Assembly: GCF_025698945.1 (NCBI RefSeq)
Contig: NZ_JAILWM010000004.1
Location: 1-64,000 of the forward strand
From: Nitrosopumilus sp.
Lineage (GTDB): Archaea; Thermoproteota; Nitrososphaeria; Nitrososphaerales; Nitrosopumilaceae
Reading direction: 5' to 3'
Length of the DNA: 64,000 nucleotides
A model generated the notes under the pieces. The model ran no database searches and was not told the DNA's origin. It saw nothing but the letters and a program-made list of their open reading frames with translations. How positions within the stretch are numbered: position 1 is the first letter of the stretch; the number at the start of each line of letters is the position of its first letter. The position numbers were made by a program, and so were the translations under genes. This document shows, one piece after another, positions 17,116-26,260 of this stretch.

Positions 17116-18255
17116 CTAATCAACAAAAGGCTTTGGATGATCCAAGATAACTTTTGCTACTTCAGGTCTTAGAATAAATTCAGAAGGTGCTTCACCATTT
17201 TGAATCATCTCTCGTAGTTTTGTTCCACTAATCTGTTCTTTTGCATCATCATCATGTGGGCAAACTTTTGGAGTAGTATATGTCAGACACTTCCTACAAT
17301 AGAAAAATGCTGGAAAAAATACTGGTGTAATATCTAGTTCAGGATATTCATCAAAAATCTTCTGAGCTGCAAATGGATCATAGAACTTTCCAACACCTGC
17401 ATGATCACGACCAATAATTATGTGAGTACAACCATAATTTTGTCTCATTATTGCGTGGTGTATTGCCTCTTTTGGTCCAGCATACTTCATTTCTGTGTGT
17501 AGTGTCCCAAGTAAACATCTATTTTCTTTATAGTACAATTTTATCATGGTTTCATAACATTTTACAATTACTTCATCAACAAAGTCACCGGATTTTTTCT
17601 TTCCAATAATTGGATTTACAAATACGCCATCACGCGTAGTAATTGATGTCTTTTGAAGCATCTCGTGTGCTACGTGAGGAGGATTTCTGGTTTGAAATGC
17701 ACAGATTGTCTTCCATCCTGCTTTTGAGAATGCTTCTCTAGTTTGTGTTGGAGTTAATCGGTATTTTCTAATTTCATTCTCATTTGGTCTTTGAATATAG
17801 TCAATCTTTCCGCCTACCAAGTATTCTTTCATAGACATTGTCTTTGCAACGCCGGGATGAGATGGATCAGTAGTTCCATAGACTCCTTGTGAAGTCTTTT
17901 CTTTATCAAAGGAGTAAATTTCGTCTACATGCAATACTGCAACACCAGTTCCCTCTGGGTTTTTTAATAACACATCACCAGCTTCTTTCATTTTGGTTGC
18001 TGTTTGCTCATCTACATCAAGTATGATTGGAATGGTCCAAGCTAAATTATTTGCTAGTCTTCCTTTAGTTATTACACTCTCAAAGTCTTTTTGCCCCAAG
18101 AATCCTTCAAGAGGGCTAAAAATTCCATCAGCAATGTTTTCAACATCATTTGCCAAGTCTTCTGAAATTGTAATTGAGAATAATCCTGTTGGATCAACTT
18201 TAGTAATTCTATTAACTAGTATTCCACCGTGCGGTTTGATCATATCATCTGACAT
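17116..18255 (-). CDS. sat: sulfate adenylyltransferase (ATP sulfurylase)
   Basis: 379 residues. The active-site motifs [11 protein letters not shown] (about 187-197) and GRDHAGVG (about 278) are intact, and a CRKC-x8-C cluster near 318 suggests a zinc site as in archaeal and thermophilic enzymes. It makes adenylyl sulfate (APS) from sulfate and ATP. The gene follows the APS-reductase gene by 13 bp on the same strand, so the two probably form an assimilatory sulfate-reduction operon. APS kinase and CysQ are encoded separately at 35-36 kb. Confidence 0.95.
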   Translation of the reverse strand: MSDDMIKPHGGILVNRITKVDPTGLFSITISEDLANDVENIADGIFSPLEGFLGQKDFESVITKGRLANNLAWTIPIILDVDEQTATKMKEAGDVLLKNPEGTGVAVLHVDEIYSFDKEKTSQGVYGTTDPSHPGVAKTMSMKEYLVGGKIDYIQRPNENEIRKYRLTPTQTREAFSKAGWKTICAFQTRNPPHVAHEMLQKTSITTRDGVFVNPIIGKKKSGDFVDEVIVKCYETMIKLYYKENRCLLGTLHTEMKYAGPKEAIHHAIMRQNYGCTHIIIGRDHAGVGKFYDPFAAQKIFDEYPELDITPVFFPAFFYCRKCLTYTTPKVCPHDDDAKEQISGTKLREMIQNGEAPSEFILRPEVAKVILDHPKPFVD

Positions 18256-18268
18256 GTAAGATCCTCAA

Positions 18269-18982
18269 CTAAGGGTCTATATGAAGGCCACATTCTTTGT
18301 GTTCTCCTTGTTCCCACCACCATCTACCTGCTCTAAGATCTTCACCAGGCTTTATTGGTCTGGTACATGGCTCACATCCAATGCTAGTGTATCCTTTGTC
18401 TAAAAGACTATTGTATGGAAGATTATTTTTTTTAATATATTCTTGAATTTGTTCCCATGTCCAATCAATTATTGGATTAATTTTAAGAATACCTCCGTGG
18501 CCCTGATCTAGTTGAAATATTCTAATATTTTGACGAATTTTGGTTTGATCGCGTCTCAAGCCAGTAATCCAGCCATCTAGTGTTGCAAGCATCTTATTCA
18601 TTGGATGAACTTTTCTAATTTCACAACAGAGTTTTCTATTTTCTACACTGTCATAAAATAGATTCACCCCTTTTTGATTTACCATTTCTTTGACTTCATT
18701 TGCATCAGGAAATAATATTTCAACTGAAATATTGTATTTTTTTCTAACAACATCAATAATGTCATAGGTTTCCTGTGGTAATCTCCCAGTATCTAAAGTA
18801 AAGAATCTAAATTTTGGGTTAATCTTTAACATAATATCCATGATAACTGCATCTTCAGCACCAAAACTTGATGCTTTGGCAACTTTAGGATGTAAGTTAT
18901 CAGATGCCCACTGTAAGGCATCCTCAGTTGTCTTAATCCTAGAATTAAGATCATCTACTTGTTCTTGTGTAAATCTTGCCAC
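18269..18982 (-). CDS. cysH: adenylylsulfate (APS/PAPS) reductase
   Basis: 237 residues from the GTG at 18982 (MARFTQEQVDDLN). A longer frame to 19111 would overlap the divergent gene and adds atypical sequence. It is a PP-loop-family reductase with SSFGAEDAV near residue 43 and TLDTGRLPQET. The paired cysteines CC and GCEPC place it with the 4Fe-4S APS-type reductases rather than cluster-free PAPS reductases. The conserved C-terminal catalytic ECGLH is present. It reduces activated sulfate to sulfite, with thioredoxin as usual donor. It is first gene of the cysH-sat pair. Confidence 0.9.
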   Translation of the reverse strand: MARFTQEQVDDLNSRIKTTEDALQWASDNLHPKVAKASSFGAEDAVIMDIMLKINPKFRFFTLDTGRLPQETYDIIDVVRKKYNISVEILFPDANEVKEMVNQKGVNLFYDSVENRKLCCEIRKVHPMNKMLATLDGWITGLRRDQTKIRQNIRIFQLDQGHGGILKINPIIDWTWEQIQEYIKKNNLPYNSLLDKGYTSIGCEPCTRPIKPGEDLRAGRWWWEQGEHKECGLHIDP

Positions 18983-19065
18983 AAATTCATTTGAAATATT
19001 TGTTTTATATTGATTACCCAAATTTTGTCCTAAATTATAAACAAGTATAATTGAAAATAGAAAAT

Positions 19066-20181
19066 ATGGATGAAAAATCATTTGTTGTAGTTTTTCCAAC
19101 AATATTTTCAAAAAATAAAATTTCTCAGCTTATATCCAATATCAAAAATATTCTAAAAATTAAAGATCAACAATTCAAGTCTGTTAAGAGAGATGGAGAT
19201 GTTATTTTAGTTGATGCAAATGATCCAGTTTTTGCATCATCGGCAATAAATTTACTTTTTGGCATTGATAAAATAACAATTTCAAAACAAGTTAGAAATA
19301 ATTTTCAAGATGTTGTAAGTGAGATAACAGAAGTTGGTGGAAATCTTCTACTAAAAGGAGAAAAGTTTTTAGTTAAAGTAGAAGGAATGTCAAAAGGGTT
19401 TCTTCCAAAAGATGTAGAGATTGCAGCTACATCAAATATTATTGAAAAAAAATCAAATCTTGGTGCCCATCCAGGAACAGAAGAGAATTATGATAAATTA
19501 TTATATACTTTTTTAACAAAAAATTATGCATACATTAGTATTTTTTTAGATAAAGGAAATGGTGGAATTCCATACGAATCAAAAAATAAAAAAACAATTT
19601 GTGCAATCTATGATGAGATATCTGCAGTATCATGTTTTGAAACAATAAAACAAGGAAATCAAGTTAAGATAATTGTAGTTTATTCCCAAGAATCAGAATT
19701 ACTAAATCTTGCAAAAATAATAAATCAAATTGTTCCAAGGCTTGCTCATGATAAAATCCAATTAGATTTCTATAATCTTAAAATTAAACCAAATGGAACC
19801 AAAAATTATCTATTATTTGTTAATTCAGTTTTGGAGATAATGCTTCATTACTCTATTGATAGAGTATCTCTTGCATTATCACCACTAGCATTCAATTCTA
19901 ATTTTATTGATAATTCATTAAGAAAAGTATTTTCAAAAAATAAAATTCCAATTTTGCCACTTGCTGGAGTTGATTACAATTTATTTTTAGAAGCAAAAGA
20001 GATTGGTTTGGAGAGAAATATCAAAAAACTAGAGAAATTGTTTTCAAATAAATCAAATGAAATTCCCATCATTTCAAAAAAAGAAGTTAATTTTGCACTT
20101 AAAACAAAGAGAACTGTAATCATTTTACTTGGACCAAACAATGTTCATGATATCTTAGATTCACTAGATACAAATCATTGA
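19066..20181 (+). CDS. ThiI-like THUMP protein with degenerate PP-loop
   Basis: 371 residues from the ATG at 19066; a TTG at 19051 would add five residues. The N-terminal half has the ferredoxin-like plus THUMP layout of the tRNA 4-thiouridine synthase ThiI (DPVFASSAINLLFGI, then GAHPGTEENYD, then GNGGIP). Where ThiI has the ATP-binding SGGxDS loop, this protein has AIYDEISAVS (about 180-189), so the PP-loop is lost. The C-terminal half keeps the fold's general outline but no catalytic cysteine motif. I infer an RNA-binding paralog without adenylation activity. It lies 30 bp upstream of a glycosyltransferase gene. Confidence 0.75.
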   Translation: MDEKSFVVVFPTIFSKNKISQLISNIKNILKIKDQQFKSVKRDGDVILVDANDPVFASSAINLLFGIDKITISKQVRNNFQDVVSEITEVGGNLLLKGEKFLVKVEGMSKGFLPKDVEIAATSNIIEKKSNLGAHPGTEENYDKLLYTFLTKNYAYISIFLDKGNGGIPYESKNKKTICAIYDEISAVSCFETIKQGNQVKIIVVYSQESELLNLAKIINQIVPRLAHDKIQLDFYNLKIKPNGTKNYLLFVNSVLEIMLHYSIDRVSLALSPLAFNSNFIDNSLRKVFSKNKIPILPLAGVDYNLFLEAKEIGLERNIKKLEKLFSNKSNEIPIISKKEVNFALKTKRTVIILLGPNNVHDILDSLDTNH

Positions 20182-20211
20182 GAATTTAAACGGCATAATT
20201 GGTTTGATATT

Positions 20212-21447
20212 GTGCTCAAAATAGGAGAATTCATCTATCCATGGGGAAGTGGTCATTATTCTCGTATGATGAGACTAAATGAGGTTTTAGAAGATCATAT
20301 TAAAGAAAAGTTTGAAATTCATTTTTCAAGTAAAGATCATGTTTATGAAAAATTATTAGATAAATTTCCAGATCAACGAGAAAAGATTCATGAGATCTTA
20401 ATGCCTACTCCAATTGATGGAAAGTTTGGTCCAAGTGTAACAATGTCTTTAATGAATTTGCTCTTACCTATTGCAAAAAATCCACCATTAATTAGACAGA
20501 TTATAAATTATTTGAAAGAAGAAAGAAAGCTATACAACAAAGAAAAATTTGATCTTGTAATTAATGATGGAGATATGGGTTCAAATATTCTTGCAAAAAA
20601 TAGAAATATTCCAAGTCTGTTTATCACCAATCAATTCAAACCGAAATTGTATAATTCAAGATCATATTTGTATCCATCATTGATTTTTGTTGCAAAACAA
20701 ATTGCTAAAGCATCAAAAATACTTGTAGCAGATTCACCGCCACCATTTACTTTATGTGAATACAATCTCAATTTTACTGAAGATGTAAAAGAAAAAATAA
20801 CATATGTTGGACATTTTACAAAAAATAAACTCTCCAGAAGAGAAAAAAAATCTAGTTTAGAAAAATTAGTAGAAGACAATGATTTTGGTTATTGGATGAG
20901 AACAGGAAACAAATCAACTAATGATGGAACGGGTCAGAGATATGAACAAGTGTTTCATCAAGAAGAAATGAAAGAAGAAAAGAGAATAATTTCTCATGCA
21001 AGAAATGATTCTAGCATAGATTCTGTTTTAGGTAAAGATGGTAAAAAATATTCAATTATTGATGCAATTGATAAAAAAATTGATTGGATACAAATTGATG
21101 TTGGTTTTCTCTCAGAGCATGAAAAGGATTCTATTCTAAATTTGTGCAAATATGCAGTAGTAAATGGTTCCCATACTGTAATGGGAGAAATAATGGGTGG
21201 AAAATCAAAACCAATCATTGGATATCCAATATATGATGAGCACACTAACAACATCAAATGGGCTCATGAGAGGAAACTTGGAGTTTTAGTTACAAATACA
21301 AAACAAGTAACTGAGGCAATTTTCAATATTAAAGAAAATTATGAAATTTTTAAAGAGAATTTAGTAGAATTTTCGAAAAACTTTGTTCCTAATGGAGCAG
21401 AAAATTCAGCAAAGATTGCTGCTCAAACCTTAGAAGAAAAGAGATAA
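20212..21447 (+). CDS. GT-B fold glycosyltransferase-like protein
   Basis: 411 residues from a GTG start. The N-terminus (IGEFIYPWGSGHYSRMMRL) has the glycine/His loop of MGT/GT28-like glycosyltransferases. The C-terminal part has VNGSHTVMGEIMGGKSKP and GYPIYDEH, which resemble the donor-binding half of that fold. A low-complexity charged insertion lies at about 205-265. The acceptor is unknown; glycolipid or surface glycan synthesis is likely. It is on the same strand as, and 30 bp after, the ThiI-like gene. Confidence 0.75.
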   Translation: MLKIGEFIYPWGSGHYSRMMRLNEVLEDHIKEKFEIHFSSKDHVYEKLLDKFPDQREKIHEILMPTPIDGKFGPSVTMSLMNLLLPIAKNPPLIRQIINYLKEERKLYNKEKFDLVINDGDMGSNILAKNRNIPSLFITNQFKPKLYNSRSYLYPSLIFVAKQIAKASKILVADSPPPFTLCEYNLNFTEDVKEKITYVGHFTKNKLSRREKKSSLEKLVEDNDFGYWMRTGNKSTNDGTGQRYEQVFHQEEMKEEKRIISHARNDSSIDSVLGKDGKKYSIIDAIDKKIDWIQIDVGFLSEHEKDSILNLCKYAVVNGSHTVMGEIMGGKSKPIIGYPIYDEHTNNIKWAHERKLGVLVTNTKQVTEAIFNIKENYEIFKENLVEFSKNFVPNGAENSAKIAAQTLEEKR

Positions 21448-21472
21448 TAGATTATTTTTTGAATTTTGTTCA

Positions 21473-21538
21473 TCTGGCACGCGGGATTTCGATGGGCGAA
21501 CGGACCGAAAGGGATGATGAAAAAATCCGCGTGTCAGA
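21473..21538. ncRNA. candidate structured RNA or regulatory hairpin
   Basis: TCTGGCACGCGGGATTT (21473-21489) pairs with AAATCCGCGTGTCAGA (21523-21538) over 16 bp, with one G-U wobble and one bulged G, around a 33-nt purine-rich loop. The element is far more GC-rich than the surrounding spacer. It lies between the glycosyltransferase stop and the GTG start at 21601. The transcribed strand is not evident. A terminator is less likely because no T-run follows. No known RNA family is recognised. Confidence 0.5.
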
Positions 21539-21600
21539 TTAATATCGATCTGCTAAGAATGTGGGAACGCTTTTATGGAAAAAATTAAGCCAAATCAACA

Positions 21601-21909
21601 GTGCCTAATTGTCCTGAATGTACAGCAAGAGAGAAAAAGAAGATTCAAGCAAAATATGAAGCAGATACTCCAGAAGAAGAGAGGGGCAGAGATGATTTAT
21701 TCAAGCTCTATGATGAAATTGAGATTCCTATGAAAATGGATGCTGCTACAAAGCATTTCATTTGTAAGAGATGCGGATTATATGCTACACGGGAACAAGT
21801 ATCAGATATTCGATACAAATTAAATCAAAAAGAGAGAACTAGAGATGATAAGCACGATGATTATCTTGAATGGTGGTCAAAAAGTAAGAAAGAAAAACAA
21901 GAAAACTAG
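21601..21909 (+). CDS. small zinc-ribbon protein, function unknown
   Basis: 102 residues from a GTG start. Two CxxC knuckles, CPEC (4-7) and CKRC (about 55-58), would bind one zinc. The remainder is highly charged and helical, ending in a Lys/Glu-rich tail. A nucleic-acid or ribosome-associated role is plausible, but no family is recognised. The next gene starts 11 nt later, so the two are probably co-transcribed. The upstream spacer holds the hairpin at 21473-21538. Confidence 0.75.
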   Translation: MPNCPECTAREKKKIQAKYEADTPEEERGRDDLFKLYDEIEIPMKMDAATKHFICKRCGLYATREQVSDIRYKLNQKERTRDDKHDDYLEWWSKSKKEKQEN

Positions 21910-21920
21910 AGTGAGTTAAT

Positions 21921-22319
21921 ATGGTAAAAAAGAAAGACGACATTCCTGATTGGGTTACTGATGAGATCCAAAACGCAAAATTTCAAAAACCAACAGAGAT
22001 GAAAAAAACAGGCTATATTCTTGAATTGTATGATGCTGATAACAAAATAGACACACAGTTGTATGATCCTGTAGAAGATGGACGACATATTGTTACCATG
22101 GATTTATCAAAAAAGATCAAAATGAAAGATCTTGAAAAAGGTGTTGTCTATGAATTTACATTTGATCAACACAAAGCACCATTAAGTAAAAAAGTATCAG
22201 AGTATCTTGAAAAAGAAAAAGAAATTGAAATGAATGCAATTTATCAATTTGAATTAAAATCATTAGAAATGTTAGATGTGGGCTCAAGTGAGACTACAGA
22301 TGATGATTTGGAAGAATAA
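21921..22319 (+). CDS. conserved acidic protein, function unknown
   Basis: 132 residues, soluble, with a basic start (MVKKKDDIPDWV) and an acidic C-terminal tail (SSETTDDDLEE). The middle looks like a small beta barrel with a helix. There are no cysteines and no recognisable motif. It lies 11 nt downstream of the zinc-ribbon gene, and the shared charge pattern suggests the two act together. Confidence 0.7.
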   Translation: MVKKKDDIPDWVTDEIQNAKFQKPTEMKKTGYILELYDADNKIDTQLYDPVEDGRHIVTMDLSKKIKMKDLEKGVVYEFTFDQHKAPLSKKVSEYLEKEKEIEMNAIYQFELKSLEMLDVGSSETTDDDLEE

Positions 22320-22326
22320 TTGAAAC

Positions 22327-23121
22327 CTATTTCTTTGAATCTAGTTGTTTTTTAAATGATTTTCCAATTATTGGATTAATAAAATATGGAAAAGTGTGTT
22401 TTAGCCATACTGCACCTCTAACAACAGATGGAACAATAATTTCTAATCTAGAAGAAGTTGATGCCTTGAGAATTGCTTTTGCAACTGTTTTAGAACTTAA
22501 TGAAGTTGAGGAATATTGAGGCATTTGTTCAAAAGAAGGATGATCAAAGAAGTTTGTTCGAACCATTATTGGACTAACTACTGTAATTCCAATTCCAGTT
22601 CCTTTTAGTTCATGTTTAAGCCCCTCTGAGAATCCAAGCATTGCAAACTTAGATGCACAGTAAGATGCAATTCCAGGTAACCCAAAACTTGCAGCAACAG
22701 ATGCCACATTAACAATATGACCAGATTTTTTTGCTAACATTGATGGAAGAAAGTTTTTGATAAAGTAAACCATGCCCAAATAATTGGTTTCCATTTGAGA
22801 TTCAATCTCTTCAATGGATAGTTCAGATACAGAACCATAAATTGCAAAACCAGCATTATTTACTAGAACATCTATAGAATCAAATTTTTCTAAAACTATT
22901 TTTGATATTTCACTTACCTGATCTTTTTTTGATACATCGCATTGTAAAACCATTGTAGTTATATGGAATTTTTTTAATTGTGTTTCTATTTCTTCGAGTT
23001 TATCTTTTCTTCTAGCAACTAAAATAACATTTGCTCCAAGTTTTGCAAACTCTATTGCAGTTTCTTTACCAATACCAGAAGATGCACCAGTGATTAGAAC
23101 ATTTTTGTTTTTGAAATCCAC
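22327..23121 (-). CDS. short-chain dehydrogenase/reductase
   Basis: 264 residues, classical SDR. It has the cofactor loop GASSGIGKE (11-19), the NNAG motif (about 87-90) and the catalytic YCASK (about 154-158) with a preceding Ser. The ARRKDK after strand 2 points to NADP(H). The C-terminal extension (ending TFPYFINPIIGKSFKKQ) resembles SDRs acting on lipid or hydroxysteroid-like substrates near the membrane. The substrate is unknown. It follows the flippase-like gene on the same strand by 37 bp. Confidence 0.88.
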   Translation of the reverse strand: MDFKNKNVLITGASSGIGKETAIEFAKLGANVILVARRKDKLEEIETQLKKFHITTMVLQCDVSKKDQVSEISKIVLEKFDSIDVLVNNAGFAIYGSVSELSIEEIESQMETNYLGMVYFIKNFLPSMLAKKSGHIVNVASVAASFGLPGIASYCASKFAMLGFSEGLKHELKGTGIGITVVSPIMVRTNFFDHPSFEQMPQYSSTSLSSKTVAKAILKASTSSRLEIIVPSVVRGAVWLKHTFPYFINPIIGKSFKKQLDSKK

Positions 23122-23158
23122 AAATTAAAAAAATCGTTTAATGATAAAGTGGTTTCTA

Positions 23159-24196
23159 TCAAGTTTGTGGCTTTGATATTCTACTCAAGGCTAATTTTAC
23201 TAAAAGCAGCCATGTAACTACAATAGGAACGTAGTAAGTAGCAATTCTCCAACCAATAACGGCATCCCAAGCAACAACTCCCTTTGGAATATCAAAATCA
23301 AATGGATTCAGATTATTAAGATATGCTACAATACCAAATTCAGCCAATCCAGAACCACCAACTGTAATGGGCAAGTTTCCAATAGCATTTGCACCCATAA
23401 CTGCCATAATAGAATCAAATGCATTAATCACATATCCTGTACCCATTGCAATGATCATAAATGATATTCCATAAAATGACCACGATACCAGTGAAAAAAA
23501 GAATGATATTGTAAAGATTTTTTTGGATTCAGAAGTTTTTAAGTTTTCTTTGCTCATAGTGCAAACTTCTTCCATCCAAATGTTTGTTTTATCAATATAT
23601 TTACTCCCTTTTGCTTTTCCTAATTTTATTACAAGATTTGCTAAAACTTTTGGAACTTGGAACATATGTACAGAAGATAGGAAAAACATTACCAACCACA
23701 AAGATGTTACAACAATACTTGTAGCTAAGATAATGGCTGCAACTAAATATGCTCCATTCATTAATGCGATAATTCCTGCTATGATAGACAAGAGACCTGC
23801 AGCAAATACTTCAGTTACAATATCCATAATAGCAATCCATGCAGATTTTGAAGCCTTTATTCCCTTTTTGTGCAAATAATAAAGTACAATAAATTCTGCT
23901 CCTACAAACATCGGAGTGGTAAATTTGATAAATTCACTACCAACTCGAACACCAGTTAATTTCCAAAAAGAATCAAAACTTCCAAGATATTTTCTTGCAA
24001 TATATGCAAATTTTATTCCCTGAAGACCCAGTTTTATCATCATTGCAATAACTGCACCTAAAAATGGAAAAAAGCCAATTGCCAGTACATCTTCTAATTG
24101 AATATCAAATTGAATAGCAATTACGAAGATGGGAATTAATGTAACAGGTACAATTACTAGTCTCCAGTTCATTTGATGAGTTTTTTGGGGAATCAA
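23159..24196 (-). CDS. UPF0104/LPG-synthase-type integral membrane protein
   Basis: 345 residues with about eight membrane helices. It has features of the lysylphosphatidylglycerol synthetase transmembrane family, such as VRVGSEFIKFTTPMFVGAE (about 79-97) and the GNLPITVGGSGLAEFG motif (about 274-289). In archaea, relatives such as AglD act in dolichol-linked glycan assembly or lipid transport. Met9 (MNWRLVIV) may be the true start. A 46-codon gene and a hairpin lie upstream. Confidence 0.85.
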   Translation of the reverse strand: MIPQKTHQMNWRLVIVPVTLIPIFVIAIQFDIQLEDVLAIGFFPFLGAVIAMMIKLGLQGIKFAYIARKYLGSFDSFWKLTGVRVGSEFIKFTTPMFVGAEFIVLYYLHKKGIKASKSAWIAIMDIVTEVFAAGLLSIIAGIIALMNGAYLVAAIILATSIVVTSLWLVMFFLSSVHMFQVPKVLANLVIKLGKAKGSKYIDKTNIWMEEVCTMSKENLKTSESKKIFTISFFFSLVSWSFYGISFMIIAMGTGYVINAFDSIMAVMGANAIGNLPITVGGSGLAEFGIVAYLNNLNPFDFDIPKGVVAWDAVIGWRIATYYVPIVVTWLLLVKLALSRISKPQT

Positions 24197-24235
24197 ATAT
24201 GAAAGTTGATAGATGTTCAGTCACAAGAAATTTTA

Positions 24236-24250
24236 CGCCTAGAATTAGGC
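24236..24250. other. small hairpin GCCTA-GAAT-TAGGC followed by T-run
   Basis: GCCTA and TAGGC arms around a GAAT loop, followed on the plus strand by ATAGTTTTTT and on the minus side preceded by a T-rich stretch from the 46-codon gene. It sits just upstream of the flippase-like gene start. It could help terminate the small gene or act as an operator. Confidence 0.35.
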
Positions 24251-24286
24251 ATAGTTTTTTAAAAAAATAAGATTTTTGATGATTTC

Positions 24287-24427
24287 TTATTCTTGGGTTT
24301 GTAGTTCTAGTTTTATCTCAGAGAATAGCAATTCTAGCTTGTCAAATTCAGATAGATTTTTTTCTTGAAGAAGTTTTACAACTAGATCTTTGAGATAATC
24401 TTCCTTTTCTAATGTACTTTGAATCAC
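24287..24427 (-). CDS. 46-residue helical protein
   Basis: A short open frame of 46 codons on the minus strand from a GTG at 24427, with an in-frame TAG four codons upstream that fixes the maximum length. The protein is a charged amphipathic helix (EDYLKDLVVKLLQEKNL, then EFDKLELLFSEIKLEL), which looks like real coding sequence. A T-rich tract follows the stop. No family is recognised. It lies upstream of, and in the same direction as, the flippase-like gene. Confidence 0.5.
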   Translation of the reverse strand: MIQSTLEKEDYLKDLVVKLLQEKNLSEFDKLELLFSEIKLELQTQE

Positions 24428-24563
24428 AAATTGAATCTAAATTAGTAGAATAAAGTCAAAGTGGAATTTTTTGATTATTCTCATGTCCATTTTGGCATTT
24501 TCTTAGAGTGTTTAAGATTAGCAAGTAGTTTGAAATATAAGCAATTTAAGAAAATTAGACGGA

Positions 24564-25322
24564 TTGAAAACAATTTTTATTTCAGGTACTGCAGGTTCAG
24601 GAAAATCATCACTAACGTCAAAGCTATACGATTATTACACAAAAAATGGAGCATTTTCTGCTGTTCTAAATTTAGATCCTGGAGTTGAAAGTTTACCATA
24701 CACATGTGATGTTGATGCTAGAGATTATGTGGATATGTTATCAATTATGCAACAATATGAACTTGGTCCTAACGGTGCTTTGATAATGGCAAATGATATA
24801 ATCGCATCAAAAATTGATGATATTCAAAATGAAGTGAATAGAATTAACCCAGATTATTTAATTGTCGATACGCCAGGACAAATTGAATTATTTGCATATA
24901 GATCTAGTGGTCGTTTTATTGTAGAAAATATTTCTACAGATGAAAAAACTAGTATTTTTTTGTTTGATGGAGCTCTAATTACTACTCCAGTAAATTTTGT
25001 ATCAATTGCACTTCTTGCTACTTCAATTAGACTTCGATTAAATTTACCAACAATTAATGTTGTAACAAAGACTGATCTTATTGGAGAACGATTAAATGAC
25101 ATTCTCAAATGGTCAACAAGTTTGAGTACATTAGAGAATGCACTTGCTAAAGATACAGATGGAGATACCTATTCATTAACCACCAATATTTTACGTGGGC
25201 TTAACCTAGGGGGATTTGCTCAAGGACTAATTCCAATATCCAATGTTACAGGTGATGGATTAGTTAATCTTGAAGGTGCTTTGAGCAGAATTCTTAACTT
25301 GGGTGAGGAGGTAGAAGATTAG
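24564..25322 (+). CDS. GPN-loop GTPase
   Basis: 252 residues from a TTG start. The P-loop GTAGSGKSS (8-16) and the family-defining GPN tripeptide in ELGPNGAL (about 70-77) are both present, with DTPGQIE (about 100) as switch region and TKTD for guanine recognition. GPN GTPases are dimeric; the eukaryotic members assemble RNA polymerase II and the archaeal role is not settled. The stop directly abuts the start of thrB, so they are translationally coupled. Confidence 0.93.
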   Translation: MKTIFISGTAGSGKSSLTSKLYDYYTKNGAFSAVLNLDPGVESLPYTCDVDARDYVDMLSIMQQYELGPNGALIMANDIIASKIDDIQNEVNRINPDYLIVDTPGQIELFAYRSSGRFIVENISTDEKTSIFLFDGALITTPVNFVSIALLATSIRLRLNLPTINVVTKTDLIGERLNDILKWSTSLSTLENALAKDTDGDTYSLTTNILRGLNLGGFAQGLIPISNVTGDGLVNLEGALSRILNLGEEVED

Positions 25323-26246
25323 TTGGTATCAAAAATCACCGTTAAAGCACCATCATCAACTGCAAATCTGGGCCCAGGATTTGATGTGTTTGGATTGGCA
25401 ATTGATGCATTTTATGATGAAATTACATTAACAAAAATAAAAAAAGGAATTACAATAGTTACAGATGATAACGTTCCTACAAATCCTGAAAATAATACAG
25501 CAGGATTAGTTGTAAAAAATATGAAAGATAAATTCAAAATTAAAGATGGTATTGAAATCAAAATAAAAAAAGGAGTTCCTGCTGGATTTGGAATGGGAAG
25601 TAGTGCAGCTTCAGCAGCTGCAACAGCAGTTGCATTTGATAAATTATTTAGATTAAATCTTGATGGTAACTCATTAGTGGAATTTGCTGGTTATGGTGAA
25701 AAAGCAAGTGCTGGATCAGTACATTATGACAACGTAGCAGCTTCAGTATTAGGTGGATTTGTAATTGTAAAAACCACTCCACTTGATGTAATTAGAATAG
25801 AACCTCCAACAAATCTTAGAATGTGTATTGCAGTTCCAGAATTAGTCGTTCCAAAAAAGAAAACAAAAGTATCAAGAGGTGTAATTCCTAAAAAGATCAA
25901 ATTAACAGATAGTATCTTGAATCTATCTAATGCTGCAGCAATAGTTGCAGGGTTTATGAAAAAGGATTCAGATATTATTGGGAATTCAATTAAAGATGTA
26001 ATTGTAGAGCCTGCAAGGCAACATATGATACCCGGATTTTCCAAAGTTAAGCAAAATGCCATAAAAGCTGGTGCTTTAGGTGTAACAATTAGTGGTGCAG
26101 GGCCTTCAGTCATAGCATTTGCAAAAAGCTCATCAAATTTGAAAAAAATTTGTTTAGAAATGTCTAAAGGATTTGCAAGTGCAAATACAAAATGCAAAAC
26201 CATAATCTGTAAACCAAGTAAAGGTTCAGCAGATAAGAGAAAATAG
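25323..26246 (+). CDS. thrB: homoserine kinase
   Basis: 307 residues from a TTG that follows the previous stop with no gap. It is a GHMP kinase: KAPSSTANLGPGFDVFGLA at the N-terminus and the phosphate loop PAGFGMGSSAASAAA (about 88-102). The C-terminal GVTISGAGPSVIAF is the third GHMP motif. It phosphorylates homoserine in threonine synthesis. It forms a run with the GPN GTPase and, 14 bp later, queC. Confidence 0.93.
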   Translation: MVSKITVKAPSSTANLGPGFDVFGLAIDAFYDEITLTKIKKGITIVTDDNVPTNPENNTAGLVVKNMKDKFKIKDGIEIKIKKGVPAGFGMGSSAASAAATAVAFDKLFRLNLDGNSLVEFAGYGEKASAGSVHYDNVAASVLGGFVIVKTTPLDVIRIEPPTNLRMCIAVPELVVPKKKTKVSRGVIPKKIKLTDSILNLSNAAAIVAGFMKKDSDIIGNSIKDVIVEPARQHMIPGFSKVKQNAIKAGALGVTISGAGPSVIAFAKSSSNLKKICLEMSKGFASANTKCKTIICKPSKGSADKRK

Positions 26247-26260
26247 TAATGTGATAATTT

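Noticed and set aside
21511-21538. C/D-box small RNA based on GATGATGA
   Set aside because: A C-box-like GATGATGA is present, but I find no CTGA D box at a suitable distance and the long helix does not fit the class.
24461-24688. 75-codon plus-strand frame before the GPN GTPase
   Set aside because: It overlaps the GTPase gene in another frame and has no protein-like pattern.
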